This document shows positions 1 to 5,656 of a DNA stretch of 6,279 bases, piece after piece. Numbering within the stretch: the first letter of the stretch is position 1; each line of letters opens with the position of its first letter. The translations under genes were made by a program, and so were the position numbers. Below the pieces are notes generated by a model that was given only the letters and a program-made list of their open reading frames with translations, was not told the origin of the DNA and searched no databases. Source of the DNA: an uncultured Clostridia bacterium (GTDB taxonomy: Bacteria > Bacillota > Clostridia > Oscillospirales > Ruminococcaceae); contig CAMNBY010000219.1 in the NCBI GenBank assembly GCA_946533615.1, forward strand, positions 1 to 6,279, given 5' to 3'.

Positions 1-133
1 GCTGCGCTTAGGCAGCAGCCAGTTCAAAATTATCGTTGTCGTCTAATTTTAAAACGTGCGCCTTTTTAAGAGTTCTGCGCGCCTCTACTCGCTTATCATT
101 CTTCAAGATCCCCGTCGAAACCTTTACATCCCC
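1..133 (-). ncRNA. ssrA: tmRNA (transfer-messenger RNA), 5' part, truncated by the window edge
   Basis: tmRNA rescues ribosomes stalled on broken mRNAs: it acts as an alanyl-tRNA mimic and then as a short mRNA that adds a proteolysis tag. On the minus strand the RNA begins GGGGATGTAAAGG and continues with TTTCGACGGGG. This is the conserved tmRNA 5' end (acceptor-stem strand followed by the D-loop-like UUCGAC segment). About 90 bases in is a tag reading frame at 43-11 ending in a TAA stop at 8-10, and the tag ends in LAAA as expected for ClpXP-type degrons. The 3' half (pseudoknots, T-arm, CCA end) lies beyond position 1, so the gene is partial here. It lies directly downstream of smpB, whose protein binds it. 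No dedicated promoter is visible in the 9-base gap, so it is probably processed from the smpB transcript or read from a promoter inside smpB. Confidence 0.93.
8..43 (-). other. tmRNA tag-peptide reading frame (probable DDNDNFELAAA, TAA stop)
   Basis: Reading the minus strand in frame with the TAA at 8-10 gives GAC GAC AAC GAT AAT TTT GAA CTG GCT GCT GCC. This is a tag of about 11 residues, DDNDNFELAAA, with the charged Asp/Asn-rich front and hydrophobic-Ala-Ala end typical of clostridial tmRNA tags. The resume codon is inferred: GAC at 41-43 is the most likely, but GAC at 38-40 would also give a normal-length tag. The glutamate before LAAA differs from the more familiar ALAA ending. Confidence 0.75.
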
Positions 134-142
134 ATACAGGAG

Positions 143-613
143 CTATCTGTTCTGCTCCTTCATTGCGCGGTCAATGTCTCGCTGAGCGGCCTTGTTTGCC
201 ATGTCATCGCGCTTGTCATAGAGCTTTTTGCCCTTGCAGAGCCCGAGTGCGACCTTAACTCTGCTGCCCTTGAAGTAAAGCGTCAGCGGTATAAGGGTGA
301 GCCCCTCCTGCTTGACCTTTCCGAAAAGGCGGTTGATCTCCTTCTTGTGAAGCAGCAGCTTACGGACGCGCATCGGGTCGCGGTTAAAGATATTGCCCTG
401 CTCGTAGGGCGAGATGTGCAGACCCTTGACCCACATTTCGCCGTTGTCTATCGAGCACCAGCTGTCCTTCATATTAACAGCTCCGCGCCTGATCGACTTG
501 ACCTCGGTACCCACAAGCTCTATACCGCATTCGATCTGTTCGAGAACGAAATAATTGTGCCGCGCCTGACGGTTATCGGCGATCTGCTTTGTGCCGGCCT
601 TGTTTATTGCCAT
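143..613 (-). CDS. smpB: SsrA-binding protein SmpB
   Basis: SmpB binds the tRNA-like domain of tmRNA and carries it into the A site of stalled ribosomes, with its C-terminal tail standing in for mRNA in the empty channel. The 156-residue protein has the normal family length. Family signatures are in order: RQARHNYF (15-22), GTEVKSIR (35-42), HISPYEQGN, RDPMRVRKLLLHKKEI, an IPL.LYFKG strand and KGKKLYDKR. After these comes a charged 20-residue tail rich in Lys/Arg/Asp that becomes helical on the ribosome. The start is supported by an AAGGGGTG Shine-Dalgarno-like stretch about 6 bases upstream of ATG. A consensus promoter lies about 42 bases upstream. The stop codon (TAG) is only 9 bases from the 5' end of tmRNA on the same strand, so protein and RNA partners are almost certainly linked in expression. 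Nothing appears broken. Confidence 0.98.
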   Translation of the reverse strand: MAINKAGTKQIADNRQARHNYFVLEQIECGIELVGTEVKSIRRGAVNMKDSWCSIDNGEMWVKGLHISPYEQGNIFNRDPMRVRKLLLHKKEINRLFGKVKQEGLTLIPLTLYFKGSRVKVALGLCKGKKLYDKRDDMANKAAQRDIDRAMKEQNR

Positions 614-654
614 CTCTCTTCACCCCTTCCCTGCTCTTCATTTGGCAGTAGCTT

Positions 655-683
655 ATTATAACACATTATCCCGCCAATGTCAA
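655..683 (-). promoter_or_regulatory. Sigma-A promoter of smpB (and probably ssrA)
   Basis: On the minus strand a perfect -35 TTGACA (678-683) and a perfect -10 TATAAT (655-660) are separated by 17 bases. The bases just before the -10 form TGT, giving an extended -10 (TGTTATAAT). Predicted transcription starts near 648, leaving a leader of about 35 bases with the smpB ribosome binding site. Such a strong consensus fits high constitutive expression of trans-translation components. Confidence 0.9.
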
Positions 684-735
684 GCAAAACCCGCGCAATT
701 ATTTGAACAGGGAAAATTTTTGGACAGATAGCTTA

Positions 736-1116
736 TTACAGCCCGAAGCTTACGGGCATAAGCTCCTCGAGGCGGTAGGTCTTTTCGGCAAGAATGATCC
801 TGAAGTCACTGTCGCAGAATTCTCTCATGACCTGCAAGCAGGCGCCGCATGGTATGCAATCCTTGGAAAAGTCGCCGTCTCTGCCGCCCACAACTGCGAT
901 AGCCGTGAAGCTCTTATACCCCTCTGAGACTGCCTTGAATATGGCCGTCCTCTCGGCGCAGTTTGTCAGCGAGAAGGAAGCGTTTTCGATGTTGCAGCCT
1001 GTGAAGATCTTGCCGTCGGTGGTAACAAGAGCCGCACCCACAGCAAAATGCGAATAGGGCGAATATGAATTTGCTGCGGCGTTTTCCGCCAGCGCAAGAA
1101 GCTCTTTATCGGTCAT
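736..1116 (-). CDS. cdd: Cytidine deaminase
   Basis: Zinc-dependent pyrimidine salvage enzyme that deaminates cytidine and deoxycytidine to uridine and deoxyuridine in the cytosol. The 126 residues match the short, homotetrameric class. The substrate segment SPYSHFAVGAAL is at 19-30, GCNIENASF at 40-48, the catalytic CAER at 53-56 (zinc Cys53, proton-shuttling Glu55) and PCGAC at 89-93 (zinc Cys90 and Cys93). Using Cys instead of His as first zinc ligand is normal for this class. An AAGGTGAT ribosome binding site precedes the ATG by three bases. The gene follows the solute-binding lipoprotein gene by 17 bases, so it is likely the last gene of that operon. Its functional link to the two upstream genes is unclear. 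No hairpin terminator is visible between its stop and the smpB promoter. Confidence 0.97.
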   Translation of the reverse strand: MTDKELLALAENAAANSYSPYSHFAVGAALVTTDGKIFTGCNIENASFSLTNCAERTAIFKAVSEGYKSFTAIAVVGGRDGDFSKDCIPCGACLQVMREFCDSDFRIILAEKTYRLEELMPVSFGL

Positions 1117-1133
1117 TGTATCACCTTACCCTT

Positions 1134-2399
1134 TCAATTTGCAAATGCAAAATCGGCCTTGTACTGCTCGATGAGCTGTTCGGCGGCTTCGTCAAGGGTG
1201 GCCTTGTCGTAGAGCACAAGGTCACAGATGTCAATAAATCCGTTGTAAAGATCGGCGGTCTCGATGGTCGGATCCATCTCGCTTATCTCGGGGTTTGCTT
1301 CCATCAGCAGCGACGCATCATACTGCAAGCCCGAGAGCTTACCGATACTTCCAAGGTAATCTCTTGCGCTTCGGCTGATGGGTATGCCCTTTTCTATTCC
1401 CTGAAGCTCTGCCCACTCAGCGCTGTTGAGCATGAAGTCAAGGAGCATTGCCGCCTCCTTGGGGTGCTCGGTGTTCTTGCTTATGGCGTAGAGCGTGGCA
1501 GGCTTTTCGTACCAGCCCTCGCCGCTCTCTTTGCCCTCAAGGACGGGGTAAGGCGCAGCGACTATCTCGACGCCGCTGTCGATGATGCTCTTGTAATAAT
1601 TCATCGCATCGCTGACCCACGCGACCGTGCCCGCATAAACCTGATTGTCGATATTGAAACGCTGATAGTCCTCGACCTTGGGGATCACCTGCTCATTTAC
1701 CATTCTGCAATACTCCTCGATCATCAGCCTGAAGTCTTCCTTATCAAAGTTCAGCTCGCTGTTCTCGTTGAAGATATGCTTGCCGCTGCGCTGCTCGGCA
1801 AAGGCAGTGAGGAAGAGGAAGATGCTCTTCTCGGCACCAGACAGCGGGTAGATGCCGTCTTTTTTCATGACCTCGGCGGCGGCGTAGAAGTCGTCCCACT
1901 CGGTCGGTATGTCAAGGCCGTATTTGTCGTAAACGCTCTTGTTGATATATACGGTCTCGGCGTTCATCGCTATAGGAATGGCGTTCAGGACGCCGCTGCG
2001 CCTGCCGTATTTCAGCACCCTCTCGGAGAAATTCGAGAGATCGACGGTATCCGCGAGGGTCTCGAGGTCGTAATAGCCCTGACCGTCGGGTGAATACTCG
2101 CTCAGCCAGCCGACATTTATCTGCATTACATCGGCCTCTGTCCCCGAGACCATCTGGACGCGGCTTCTTGCCTCGTATCCTGACCATTCGGAATAGCTGC
2201 ACTTCACTTTTATATCCGGGTGCAGCTCTTCAAATCTACGGACGGCTTCGAGGGTATATTCGTTTCTCACATCGTTGCCCCACCAAGAGAGCTTGATCTC
2301 CACCTGGGGCTTCTGTTTACTTATTACCTCCTCGCCGCCGCAGGAGCAGAGGCAGAGCATTATTCCTGCCATAAGCAGGGCTGCAAGCCGTTTTATCAT
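1134..2399 (-). CDS. Extracellular solute-binding lipoprotein, carbohydrate family 1 type
   Basis: Periplasmic-binding-protein fold lipoprotein of the MalE/UgpB-like family (SBP family 1), anchored outside the membrane and expected to bind a sugar or oligosaccharide; the ligand cannot be told from sequence. The 421 residues start with a lipoprotein signal: MIKR, a hydrophobic stretch and the lipobox LCSC, with lipidated Cys20 followed by GG. The mature N-terminus has the family opening LSWWGND (37-43) and F..LHPDIKVK, then SGTEADVMQIN, a hinge region around NAIPIAMNAETVYIN and late AISKNTEHPKEAAMLLDFML, all typical of the family. It overlaps the upstream diguanylate cyclase stop by ATGA, with a perfect AGGAGG site (2404-2409) inside the cyclase's last codons, so translation is coupled. 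No ABC permease or ATPase gene is visible around it. A receptor role for the cyclase, or use of distant permeases, are the two readings; the first is inference. Confidence 0.93.
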   Translation of the reverse strand: MIKRLAALLMAGIMLCLCSCGGEEVISKQKPQVEIKLSWWGNDVRNEYTLEAVRRFEELHPDIKVKCSYSEWSGYEARSRVQMVSGTEADVMQINVGWLSEYSPDGQGYYDLETLADTVDLSNFSERVLKYGRRSGVLNAIPIAMNAETVYINKSVYDKYGLDIPTEWDDFYAAAEVMKKDGIYPLSGAEKSIFLFLTAFAEQRSGKHIFNENSELNFDKEDFRLMIEEYCRMVNEQVIPKVEDYQRFNIDNQVYAGTVAWVSDAMNYYKSIIDSGVEIVAAPYPVLEGKESGEGWYEKPATLYAISKNTEHPKEAAMLLDFMLNSAEWAELQGIEKGIPISRSARDYLGSIGKLSGLQYDASLLMEANPEISEMDPTIETADLYNGFIDICDLVLYDKATLDEAAEQLIEQYKADFAFAN

Positions 2400-3901
2400 T
2401 GCTCCTCCTCGCTTTCTGCCAACTTTCCGGAGAAAGTAAAAGTATCCTTGCCAAGTTTCTTTGAATGATACAGCGCCTTATCCGATGCTGCATAAAGCTC
2501 ATCGAAGGTAGTGCCGTTTTCGGGGAAGAGAGAAATACCGATGCTGGCAGAGACCTTGTAGCTGTTATCGTCGCCTATGTAGTTTTTATGGAAGCGCTCG
2601 CTTAGGATCGTGCATTTCTCGGTGACGTACTCCCTGAACTTTTCTTCGCTGTCAAAGCGGGTGTTTACAAGCACGCAGAATTCGTCGCCGCCGATACGCC
2701 CGAGATAGTCGTCATCAGTGAAGGTCTCTCTGATGATCTCGCCCGTATGCTGGAGCACCTTGTCGCCGACCGCGTGTCCGAGGCTGTCGTTGACGCCCTT
2801 GAAGTCGTCGATATCAAGAATGATAAGAGCCCGCTGCTCTGTTTTCAGCGACTTCTCAAGGCAGTTGCGGGAGTATTCCTCGAAGGTAGACTTGTTGAGT
2901 ATCCCCGTTAGCATATCTATCCTTGCCTTGTCGTCGAGAGCCGATACCATTTTCTTTACGGGGCTTGTGAGCAGATAGGAGAGGTACCAGCCCACAAGAG
3001 CTGCAACAAGCACAGCCGCCATACCTGTCATATAGATATAGCTGCGCATCTCGTTCTTTTCGTTAAGGATTATCCTTGTCGGGATAGAGCAAACAACGTA
3101 CCAGTCGCCGCACTTGTTTACGGACACAAGATACTCGTTGTCCATCACAGAGCCCGAGCTCTGACCCTTGATTCGCTCTCTGATGTTATCGGGAAGCGGC
3201 TCGCCGACCTCTGCGCCCTTCTTTGAGTACAGCGTCTTGTAATCCTGGTTGACAAGGCTTATCTCCATATCTCCGAGAGTTTCGGGGTTATCGAAAACAT
3301 CGTCCAGCTCGGCGGCATAGAATGAAATGACCAGCACGGCGTTTTCATGGACCTGCTTGACGTAGTATATTCTCTTGAAATCGTCGCCGTAGCCTGTCGC
3401 CCAGCCGTCGTTGGTCCTCGGGCGGGTTATCATCGTGCTGAGGTCGTCAAAGATATGATCGCCGAAGTTTGTCGAGGTGGCGTTTGAGATCTTGCCGACC
3501 GTCCTGTTGTTTCGGTAAACGATGCCGTAGTCAACAAAGTTCTCCATTATACACAAGCTGTAGAGCTTGTCGGTTATCTGCTTTTCGGTATTGATGGCCT
3601 CGTATTCGTCGTTGTTCGGGTCGGTGGCATCATAGGTGTAATCAGCCTCCTCGCCGAAAGCAAGGGTGGCGATGGTCTCCATTCTTGACAGGTAGCTTTC
3701 CATGTTCAGCTTCATCTGCACGTTCAGCGAGGAGGTAAGAGAAAGCACCTTGTTCTCCAGCACGGTGTCTGTTTTGCGGACAGCCAGCTCGGTAACGATC
3801 GACACCGCACCGAACACGATTATCGCATAGCCGATAATCATTGATATCTGTATGAGCCTGATATTTTTAAGGCTCTTTTTGTTTTTGTTGCGTTTGCGCA
3901 T
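2396..3901 (-). CDS. Membrane diguanylate cyclase (extracellular Cache-like sensor + GGDEF)
   Basis: Predicted to make cyclic di-GMP from two GTP in the cytoplasm in response to an outside signal. The 501-residue layout is: short basic cytoplasmic N-terminus; TM1 about 16-41; extracellular sensor about 42-286, whose position and length fit a double Cache (dCache) domain; TM2 about 288-312; and GGDEF domain about 325-492. Active-site features are intact: DMLTGILNK (329-337), metal Asp363 in LDIDDFK, substrate Asn371 and Asp380, the signature GGDEF at 404-408 and SASIGIS (451-457). The allosteric I-site position (RxxD, five residues before GGDEF) reads TDDD (395-398), so product inhibition at that site is probably lost. 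There is no EAL domain. GGGGAG precedes the ATG by 7 bases. It is the first gene of an operon with the solute-binding lipoprotein, by a 4-base overlap, and cdd. The Cache call comes from architecture, not from a profile search. Confidence 0.93.
   Translation of the reverse strand: MRKRNKNKKSLKNIRLIQISMIIGYAIIVFGAVSIVTELAVRKTDTVLENKVLSLTSSLNVQMKLNMESYLSRMETIATLAFGEEADYTYDATDPNNDEYEAINTEKQITDKLYSLCIMENFVDYGIVYRNNRTVGKISNATSTNFGDHIFDDLSTMITRPRTNDGWATGYGDDFKRIYYVKQVHENAVLVISFYAAELDDVFDNPETLGDMEISLVNQDYKTLYSKKGAEVGEPLPDNIRERIKGQSSGSVMDNEYLVSVNKCGDWYVVCSIPTRIILNEKNEMRSYIYMTGMAAVLVAALVGWYLSYLLTSPVKKMVSALDDKARIDMLTGILNKSTFEEYSRNCLEKSLKTEQRALIILDIDDFKGVNDSLGHAVGDKVLQHTGEIIRETFTDDDYLGRIGGDEFCVLVNTRFDSEEKFREYVTEKCTILSERFHKNYIGDDNSYKVSASIGISLFPENGTTFDELYAASDKALYHSKKLGKDTFTFSGKLAESEEEQ
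2404..2409 (-). promoter_or_regulatory. Ribosome binding site of the lipoprotein gene, inside the cyclase coding end
   Basis: The minus strand reads AGGAGG followed by AGCA and the ATG. The same bases encode the Glu-rich C-terminal end (SEEEQ) of the diguanylate cyclase. With the ATGA stop/start overlap this makes translational coupling likely, with a fixed ratio of cyclase to lipoprotein. Confidence 0.85.
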
Positions 3902-3917
3902 AGGTTATCTCCCCATC

Positions 3918-3933
3918 AGCCACAGGTGTGACT
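3918..3933 (-). repeat. Near-palindrome / small hairpin in the cyclase operon leader
   Basis: The plus strand reads AGCCACAGGTGTGACT, an inverted repeat with one mismatch. As RNA on the minus strand it folds as AGUCAC-ACCU-GUGGCU, six pairs including one G-U, with a four-base loop. It lies between the predicted transcription start (about 3948) and the ribosome binding site (3909-3914), ending 3 bases before the latter. It may be an operator for a dimeric repressor or a translational control hairpin, or just chance. Confidence 0.4.
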
Positions 3934-3954
3934 TTCGATAATATCTCAATTTAC

Positions 3955-3983
3955 ATTATACTCCCTGCGAGAAGGTTTGTCAA
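3955..3983 (-). promoter_or_regulatory. Sigma-A promoter of the cyclase-lipoprotein-cdd operon
   Basis: On the minus strand a perfect TTGACA (3978-3983) and a perfect TATAAT (3955-3960) are separated by exactly 17 bases. Predicted start is near 3948, giving a leader of about 46 bases before the cyclase ATG. The core is strong enough to work without an activator, so control, if any, is likely by repression or after transcription initiation. Confidence 0.9.
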
Positions 3984-4006
3984 TATACAAAGAGCAGGGG
4001 GCTTGT

Positions 4007-4013
4007 TTCGGCA
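4007..4013 (-). promoter_or_regulatory. Putative Spo0A box at the spoIIGA promoter
   Basis: The minus strand reads TGCCGAA, a full match to the 0A box consensus TGNCGAA. It covers about -40 to -34 relative to the predicted spoIIGA start, where a -35 hexamer would be. In B. subtilis the spoIIG operon is activated by Spo0A~P bound at an equivalent place overlapping the -35 region. A 7-base site with one free position occurs often by chance, so support comes from position and from the gene downstream. Confidence 0.6.
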
Positions 4014-4034
4014 TTTTTCTTTCCGTCCGTGGAC

Positions 4035-4040
4035 TATAAT
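4035..4040 (+). promoter_or_regulatory. -10 element of the spoIIGA-sigE promoter
   Basis: A perfect TATAAT lies 17 bases upstream of the spoIIGA ATG. The hexamer at normal 17-base spacing (4012-4017, CATTTT) is a poor -35, consistent with an activator-dependent promoter. Transcription from about 4047 would give a very short leader of about 11 bases that begins right at the GGTGAT ribosome binding site (4047-4052). Confidence 0.7.
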
Positions 4041-4057
4041 CAAATTGGTGATAGCCG

Positions 4058-4885
4058 ATGAAGATATATCTTGACATACTGTTTCTGACGAACCTTATAC
4101 TGACCATCGGGTTTCTCTCCTGCTGCGCGAGGCTGTGCCACATAAAGCTGCCTCCCAAAAAGCTGATGCTCGGCGGTGTTATCGGCGGCTTCGGCTCGAT
4201 GATCCTGCTGATCGACACCGACGGCTTTTGGGTGGCTTTGCTCATCACGCTGCTGAAGCTCGGAGTGCTTGCAGGAATGACCGCCCTTGTGTTCAGGCCG
4301 CAGAGCCGCAAAGAAATGCTCAAATACGCGCTGATGTATCTCTGTCTGGAGGTGCTGTTCGGCGGCGCCTGCATGGTGATCTGGGAGGCCACGGGTTGCA
4401 GGGTGATACTCTACAAAAACTACACGCCCTATCTTGACGTTCCGCTGTGGCTGATGTGCGCCTGCATAATCGGGTGCTATCTGGTGATAACCGCTTTTGA
4501 CAGCCTTGCGATGCGGCGGGAGATAGCGGCTGCGAGCTATCGGGTGAGGTACATACTCGGAGACAGCGAGATCACGATGCCTGCGGTCTGTGACTCGGGG
4601 AATATGCTGGAGGACGTGTTCTCGGGAGCGCCTGTTGTGGTATTCTCCTGCCGCGAGCTGTACAGGCGCTTCGACCTCGGCAGCAGCGACGGGCTTTACA
4701 TTCGGGGGTTCCATCTTATCCCCTACTCAACTGTAGAGGGCAGCAGGCTAATGCCCGTGACCTCGAAGGGTCGGGTGCTGATACTTGACAGCGAGGGGCT
4801 TGTGAAGGAAGCGAACTGCTCGGCAGGGATACTCGACAGCGATGACCCGCCCCGCGCGATCTTCAACCCGCATTTACTTTTATGA
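4058..4885 (+). CDS. spoIIGA: Sporulation sigma-E factor-processing peptidase SpoIIGA
   Basis: Membrane aspartic protease that removes the pro-sequence of sigma-E in the mother cell after a forespore signal (SpoIIR in B. subtilis). The 275-residue protein opens with MKIYLDILFL, very like the family start MKIYLD. It has five predicted TM segments (about 5-22, 36-53, 57-79, 88-109, 128-147) and then a cytoplasmic protease domain. The catalytic motif is DSGN at 179-182, with the surrounding pattern D-S-G-N-x-L-E-D-x-x-S-G-x-P-V typical of the family. Further conserved pieces are the IPYSTV strand (221-226) and a C-terminal FNPHLL end. It is somewhat shorter than the B. subtilis protein (about 309 residues), the difference being mostly in loops. 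GGTGAT precedes the ATG by 5 bases. The stop lies 14 bases before the sigE start chosen here, so substrate and protease are co-expressed. Confidence 0.96.
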   Translation: MKIYLDILFLTNLILTIGFLSCCARLCHIKLPPKKLMLGGVIGGFGSMILLIDTDGFWVALLITLLKLGVLAGMTALVFRPQSRKEMLKYALMYLCLEVLFGGACMVIWEATGCRVILYKNYTPYLDVPLWLMCACIIGCYLVITAFDSLAMRREIAAASYRVRYILGDSEITMPAVCDSGNMLEDVFSGAPVVVFSCRELYRRFDLGSSDGLYIRGFHLIPYSTVEGSRLMPVTSKGRVLILDSEGLVKEANCSAGILDSDDPPRAIFNPHLLL

Positions 4886-4899
4886 GAGGAAGGATAGTA

Positions 4900-5616
4900 A
4901 TGATTACAGAGCTGAAAAAGATCAGAGAGGCACTGCGGAGGTGGCTGAGCAGGCTGCTCCCGCCGAGGACGCTTGACTACATAAATGGCCCCGATTCTCT
5001 TCCTCCGCCGCTGACACAGGAGGAAGAGAACCGCGCTTTCGAGCTGCTATCATCTGAGCCAGAGAAAGCCCGCGATCTGCTTATCGTCCACAACCTGCGG
5101 CTCGTGGTGTACATAGCAAAGAAATTCGAGAGCTCGGGAGTCGGCCTTGAAGACCTTATCTCGATCGGGACTATCGGGCTGATAAAGGCTGTCAAGACCT
5201 ATCGTCCCGACAAGAATATCAAGCTTGCGACCTACGCCTCGCGGTGCATTGAGAACGAGATACTGATGTTCCTGCGTAAGATCTCCAAACAGCAGGCAGA
5301 GATCTCTATCGACGAGCCGCTGAACATTGACTGGGACGGCAACGAGCTGCTGCTCTCGGACATACTCGGGACGGACAACGATGTTGTCAACAGAGGCATC
5401 GAGGGTGAAGTCGAACGGCAGCTTGTCATTGAAGAGCTTGAACGTCTACCCGACCGCGAGCGGCAGATAATGGAGCTGCGCTTCGGGCTCGGCGGCCGCC
5501 GCGAGCTGACACAAAAGGAAGTTGCAGACAAGCTTGGCATCTCCCAGTCATACATCTCACGCCTTGAGAAGCGGATCCTCAAGACCATCAAGGAGAACCT
5601 TGAACGCATCTGCTGA
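4900..5616 (+). CDS. sigE: RNA polymerase sporulation sigma factor SigE (pro-sigma-E)
   Basis: First mother-cell-specific sigma factor of sporulation, made as an inactive membrane-associated precursor. The 238 residues nearly equal B. subtilis SigE (239). A basic amphipathic pro-segment lies at about 1-27, followed by the conserved INGPDSLPPPL stretch. Region 2 runs about 60-128 (NLRLVVYIAKKFE, EDLISIGTIGLIKAV, KLATYASRCIENEILMFLR). The sigma-E/K hallmark DEPLNIDWDGNELLLSDILGT is at 138-158. Region 4 (about 175-235) has RERQIMELRFGL and a helix-turn-helix in TQKEVADKLGISQSYISRLEKR. I chose the ATG at 4900 because GGAAGG sits 6 bases upstream and the length fits. An in-frame ATG at 4882 overlapping the spoIIGA stop (ATGA) would add six residues (MRGRIV) but has no ribosome binding site. 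sigG, often next in line in other spore formers, is not downstream here. Confidence 0.97.
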   Translation: MITELKKIREALRRWLSRLLPPRTLDYINGPDSLPPPLTQEEENRAFELLSSEPEKARDLLIVHNLRLVVYIAKKFESSGVGLEDLISIGTIGLIKAVKTYRPDKNIKLATYASRCIENEILMFLRKISKQQAEISIDEPLNIDWDGNELLLSDILGTDNDVVNRGIEGEVERQLVIEELERLPDRERQIMELRFGLGGRRELTQKEVADKLGISQSYISRLEKRILKTIKENLERIC

Positions 5617-5622
5617 CAAAAA

Positions 5623-5649
5623 AAGCCCCGAACGCGATGTTCGGGGCTT
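5623..5649. terminator. Hairpin terminator between convergent genes
   Basis: An 11-base perfect inverted repeat (AAGCCCCGAAC / GTTCGGGGCTT) encloses a 5-base loop GCGAT. Read on the minus strand it is followed by seven T (the A run at 5618-5624, which overlaps the stem base), so it is a strong intrinsic terminator for the gene at 5657-6274, starting 7 bases after its stop. Read on the plus strand it lies 6 bases past the sigE stop with only a weak T-rich tail (TTAATG), so it probably also terminates sigE, but less efficiently. Confidence 0.9.
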
Positions 5650-5656
5650 AATGTGC

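Noticed and set aside
56..661. 201-codon open frame on the plus strand across tmRNA and smpB
   Set aside because: It runs antisense through a conserved RNA gene and all of smpB; no family features.
684..735. Possible terminator after cdd (GGGAAAATTTTTGG)
   Set aside because: The symmetrical part is only A/T with two or three flanking G/C, with no stable stem and no following T run. It is better read as an AT-rich upstream element of the smpB promoter.
1065..2093. 342-codon open frame on the plus strand opposite the solute-binding lipoprotein
   Set aside because: It mirrors the codon pattern of a clear lipoprotein gene, has no recognisable domains and no promoter. The minus-strand gene has a lipobox, a strong ribosome binding site and family motifs.
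3978..3984. TGTCAAT as a second Spo0A box
   Set aside because: Two mismatches to TGTCGAA, and the bases are fully explained as the -35 of the cyclase promoter.
4040..4714. 224-codon minus-strand frame opposite spoIIGA
   Set aside because: His/Arg/Pro-rich composition typical of a shadow frame, and SpoIIGA on the other strand is certain.
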